A DNA stretch of 64,000 nt from positions 8,802,100-8,866,099 of the forward strand of contig CANTUZ010000025.1 of assembly GCA_947846985.1 (NCBI GenBank), in the 5' to 3' direction. Numbering within the stretch: the first letter of the stretch is position 1; every line of letters starts with the position of its first letter. This DNA comes from Fratercula arctica (taxonomy: Eukaryota; Chordata; Aves; Charadriiformes; Alcidae). The notes under the pieces are model-generated. The model worked only from the letters and a program-made list of their open reading frames with translations. It did not search any database and was not told the DNA's origin. A program made the position numbers and the translations under genes. Positions 57,119-64,000 of the stretch are shown here, piece by piece.

Positions 57119-57766
57119 TGTTATGGTTTGAGAAAACCCATAACAATTTATTGTTGTTTAGACAATTATTCTATCACCCGATGACCCCTCCCCACCTTGA
57201 AAGGAGAATTGGGGAAAGCAAGGAAACATGAGGGCTGAAATATAAATAGATTTAATAGGACAAGACTAAATAATTAACAATAATACTAAAGAACCAGTAT
57301 TAATCCCAATACTAATATAAAATATACAAGGATTATACTCAGCCAATTCTATCAGTAGGAAGCTGTGCACTCCCAGCAGTGGACAGTAAATGTCAGACAC
57401 TGCGAGCGCAATGGCTTCGGGAGGAAGGGAAGGCCTCGGGGGTCTGGCACCAGGGCAAGAAGTTTCTCTGGACTGCCGCCATCAAGGGAGAGAGAGACTA
57501 TGCAGCAAACTTTCTAATTTATATTGAATGTGACATTCATGGTATGAAATAATCCTGTTGGCCAGCCTGGGTCAAATGCCCAGGCCTCGCTCCTCCTCAT
57601 CCCTGCACCTGTGAAGGCTTGAAAACACCAAGACCTTGAATCCCACATAGCCTAGCTGGCTATGAAGTAAATATTTTCACGAATTCAGACACTAGAGTCT
57701 TCTAAAAGGTGGAGTTTTCCCCAGCATTAGAAGATAAATTAGTCCTGTGTCGCTCAACCCAGGACA
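57119..57766 (-). mobile_element. Solo ERVL-type LTR (family F) inside CR1-f, 648 bp
   Basis: In plus-strand reading it runs TGTTATGGTTTGAG to CAACCCAGGACA. The flanks 'gtgga' (57,114-57,118) and 'ctgga' (57,767-57,771) are a 5-bp target duplication with one mismatch, and CR1-f text continues across it ('cagtgga' to 'caaggacagag'). The terminal sequences resemble LTR families D and E, but the interior is different. Confidence 0.83.
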
Positions 57767-58368
57767 CTGGACAAGGACAGAGCTACGGATGTCATCTATC
57801 TGGACTTCTGTAAGGCCTTTGACACGGTCCCCCACAACATCCTTCTCTCTACATTGGAGAAATATGGATTTGATGGTTAGACTGTTCAGTGGATGAGAAA
57901 CTGTCTGGATGGTCACATCCAGAGGTTAGTGGTCAATAGCTCAATGTCCAGATGGAGACTGGGGACAAGTGATGGCCCTCAGGGGTCCGTATTGGGACCA
58001 GTACTGTTCAATATCTTCATCAATGACATAGTGGGACTGAGTGCACCCTCAGCAAGTTTGCGGATGACACCAAGCTGAGTGGTGCAGTTAACACACCTGA
58101 GGGACGGGCTGCCATCCAGAGGAGCCTGGACAAGTGTGAGAAGTGGGCCTGTGTGAACCCCATGACATTCAATAAGGCCAAGTGCACGGTCCTGCACGTG
58201 GGTCAGGGCAACCCCCGTTATCAATACAGGCTGGGGCATGAAGGGAGTGAGAGCAGTCCTGTGGACAAGGACTTGGGGGTACTGGTGGATGAAAAGCTGG
58301 ACATGAGCTGACAATGTGCACTTGCAGCCCAGAAAGCCAACCACATCCTGGGCTGCATCAAAAGGAGC

Positions 58369-58860
58369 GTGGCCAGCAGGTTGAGGGAGGTGATTCTGCC
58401 CCTCTACTCAGCTCTGGTGAGACCCCACCTGGAGTACTGCATCCAGCTCTGGAGCCCCCAGCACAGGAAAGACATCGACCTGTTGGAGCGGGTCCAGAGG
58501 AGGGCCACAAAAATGATCAGAGGGATGGAGCACCTCTCCTATGAGGACAGGCTGAGAGAGCTGGGGTTGTTCAGCCTGGAGAAGAGAAGGCTCCAGGGAG
58601 ACCTTATTGTGGCCTGTCAGTACTTAAAGGGGGCTTATAAGAAAGATGGGAGCAAACCTTTTAGCAGGGCCTGTTGCGATAGGACAAGGGGTAATGACTT
58701 TAAACTAAAAGAGGGAAGATTTGGACTAGATATCAGGAAGAAATTTTTCACTATGAGGGTGGTTAGGCACTGGAACAAGTTGCCCAGAGAGGTGGTAAAT
58801 GCCCCATCTCTGGAAACATTCAAGGTCAGGTTGGATGGGTCTCTATGGAAGCTGATCTAG
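58369..58860 (+). pseudogene. CR1-f ORF2 C-terminal end
   Basis: A 163-codon frame gives the conserved CR1 ORF2 end: '[19 protein letters not shown]', '[20 protein letters not shown]' and '[18 protein letters not shown]', closing with a stop at 58,860 just before the 3' UTR. It is in a frame separate from the RT core, which has stops at 57,880 and 58,310. Confidence 0.85.
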
Positions 58861-58948
58861 TTGAAGATGTCCCTGTTCATTGCAGGGAAGGTTGGACTAG
58901 CTAATCCTTAAAGGTCCCTTCCAACCCAAATTATTCTATGATTCTAAA

Positions 58949-59315
58949 TACGTTCAGCGTTGTAAATAAATTTCCTGTAATGACCACGGCTCCTAAAAAA
59001 ATCTAAGGATTTCTAACATTTGAAACAATGCAAAGAAAAATAGGAAGACAATAATCCAGTTTTATCTAAATCTGCTGCAACAAAAGTATGTTCTCATGAT
59101 GTAAGTTTCCATACTCCTGTTAGTGATAGTCTTGTGCTTAAAGACTCCTAGCTTTCAGAAGAAACAGACAGATTCAGCTTTACTCCGATAAGAGAATAGA
59201 GTACATCTGTATCTCCCTGTCAGAGAGTGCTCTCATCACTGAGCAGAAAAAGGTCATTGTTGCCATCTGTAGTGGCTTTATTTTATGTAGGTTCCATTAT
59301 GCACATGAACCTTAT
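58949..59315 (+). other. Intron 2 between CR1-f and a solo LTR
   Basis: Intronic DNA; no feature recognised. Confidence 0.5.
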
Positions 59316-59320
59316 TTGGG

Positions 59321-60051
59321 TGTTGTGGTTTTGGCCAAATTGGCCAATGGCTGGCGACAGATGCTCTCCCCCTACCTCTCGCACACTGAGAGGAGGAGGA
59401 GAGATAAAGAGATTTACAAGTTTAGAAGAAACTAAACTACTTTAATGAAATAGTAATAATAAAATAAAAAGGAAATAATGAAATAGATACAGTATATACA
59501 AAACCGTATTAAGATCCCCAGATGACGCCACCAGCAGGCACTGGGGAAGTCCCAGACTGGACTCAGCGACGGGTGGGAACTGGATTCCACAGCTGGAGCC
59601 AGGAACAAACAGATCGGGATCAAAGGCAGATGAACAGACAGGGTCCTCCTCAAATGTCAGCCATTGAAGAAAAAGACTGACCCTTTGATCCCTCAGCTTT
59701 TATACTGAGCATGAGGCAGATGGGATGGAATACCCCTGTTGGTCAGTTTTGGGTCACCTGTCCTGTCTGCTCCTCCCTGCAGGTGGGACCCCTCTACGCT
59801 TTTCCGTTTCTGACCCTCCAACGGGGCAAATAACGAAATTAGCTGACCTTGGTTGTTATAGCAATAAGTATAAGCAAGAGCCTCTGTGCATACCATTCCT
59901 TGGCACTAATTGTAAACATTGGTCTTATCACTCTGAGAACAAACCATTTTCAGCACAACATGCTGTTAATTTCAGAGAGTTAGAGGAGGCCTAGCTAAGA
60001 AGTAAAATTAGTGAACAGAAAGTTGGTTCTGTTTTGCCTCAAACCAGGACA
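59321..60051 (-). mobile_element. Solo ERVL-type LTR (family D), 731 bp
   Basis: In plus-strand reading it runs TGTTGTGGTTTTGGCC to CTCAAACCAGGACA. A perfect 5-bp target duplication 'ttggg' flanks it (59,316-59,320 and 60,052-60,056). The TATA box ('cagcttttatactg' in plus reading, near 59,700) faces the minus strand. It is the inverted relative of the solo LTR at 3,983-4,700. Confidence 0.92.
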
Positions 60052-60056
60052 TTGGG

Positions 60057-64000
<3,944 letters not shown>

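Larger units (their letters stand above)
50540..58948 (+). mobile_element. CR1-f: CR1 broken by four insertions in intron 2
   Basis: Plus-strand CR1 pieces: about 50,540-52,016 (ORF1 esterase domain, endonuclease), 54,169-54,945 (linker, RT start), 56,998-57,118 (RT) and 57,767-58,948 (RT end, 3' end with 'ttattctatgattctaaa'). Interruptions are a 2.15-kb non-CR1 insert with a 98-bp duplication, CR1-g (with its own LTR), and an ERVL-type LTR. The text is continuous: '...ILLEAML' at 54,945 resumes at 56,998 with '[19 protein letters not shown]'. Stops and shifts are common, so it is inactive. Confidence 0.88.

Overview
The window is vertebrate nuclear DNA and almost certainly comes from a bird. 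It carries three conserved coding exons of RGS7BP (R7BP, the membrane anchor of R7-family RGS proteins) on the + strand, set in introns filled with chicken-repeat-1 (CR1) LINEs and avian-type endogenous retroviruses (ERVs). The CR1 3' ends (an ATTCTATG-like tail after 'aaggtcccttccaac') and ERVL-type proviruses with a YIDD reverse transcriptase are typical of birds. Human RGS7BP lies on 5q12, a region that maps to the avian Z chromosome, so Z linkage is a plausible inference. I cannot name the species.

Layout. 1-12,780 is the upstream flank: four solo or partial LTRs, one old and one younger CR1, and otherwise unremarkable AT-rich sequence. 12,780-13,700 is a CpG island containing RGS7BP coding exon 1 (13,523-13,684). 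Intron 1 (13,685-47,745) holds two retroelement blocks. The first, 15,484-20,695, is a class II (ERVK-like) provirus with a perfect 6-bp target duplication and a tRNA-Trp primer site; its inside is a patchwork of at least three retroviral sources. The second, 21,549-47,587, is a set of nested insertions. An old antisense ERVL was broken by a younger ERVL (23,151-28,470) and by a full-length CR1 (pieces between 28,936 and 47,097). That CR1 was in turn broken by three CR1s and one LTR, and one of those CR1s was broken by a two-LTR ERVL provirus (37,219-43,338). Exon 2 (47,746-47,912) begins only about 160 bp after the nest. Intron 2 (47,913-63,247) contains a second nest, based on a CR1 at about 50,540-58,948, and a solo LTR. 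Exon 3 (63,248-63,378) follows; the remaining exons lie beyond the window.

How it fits together. The three exons join in frame (54 codons, then 167 bp, then 131 bp) with GT/AG sites, so the gene looks intact despite a TE load of roughly 40 kb. All three multi-gene proviruses, and the old ERVL, lie antisense to the gene, the arrangement usually tolerated in introns. No retroelement here looks autonomous: each shows stops, frameshifts, deletions or truncations. No bacterial features, CRISPR arrays, tRNAs or rRNAs were seen.
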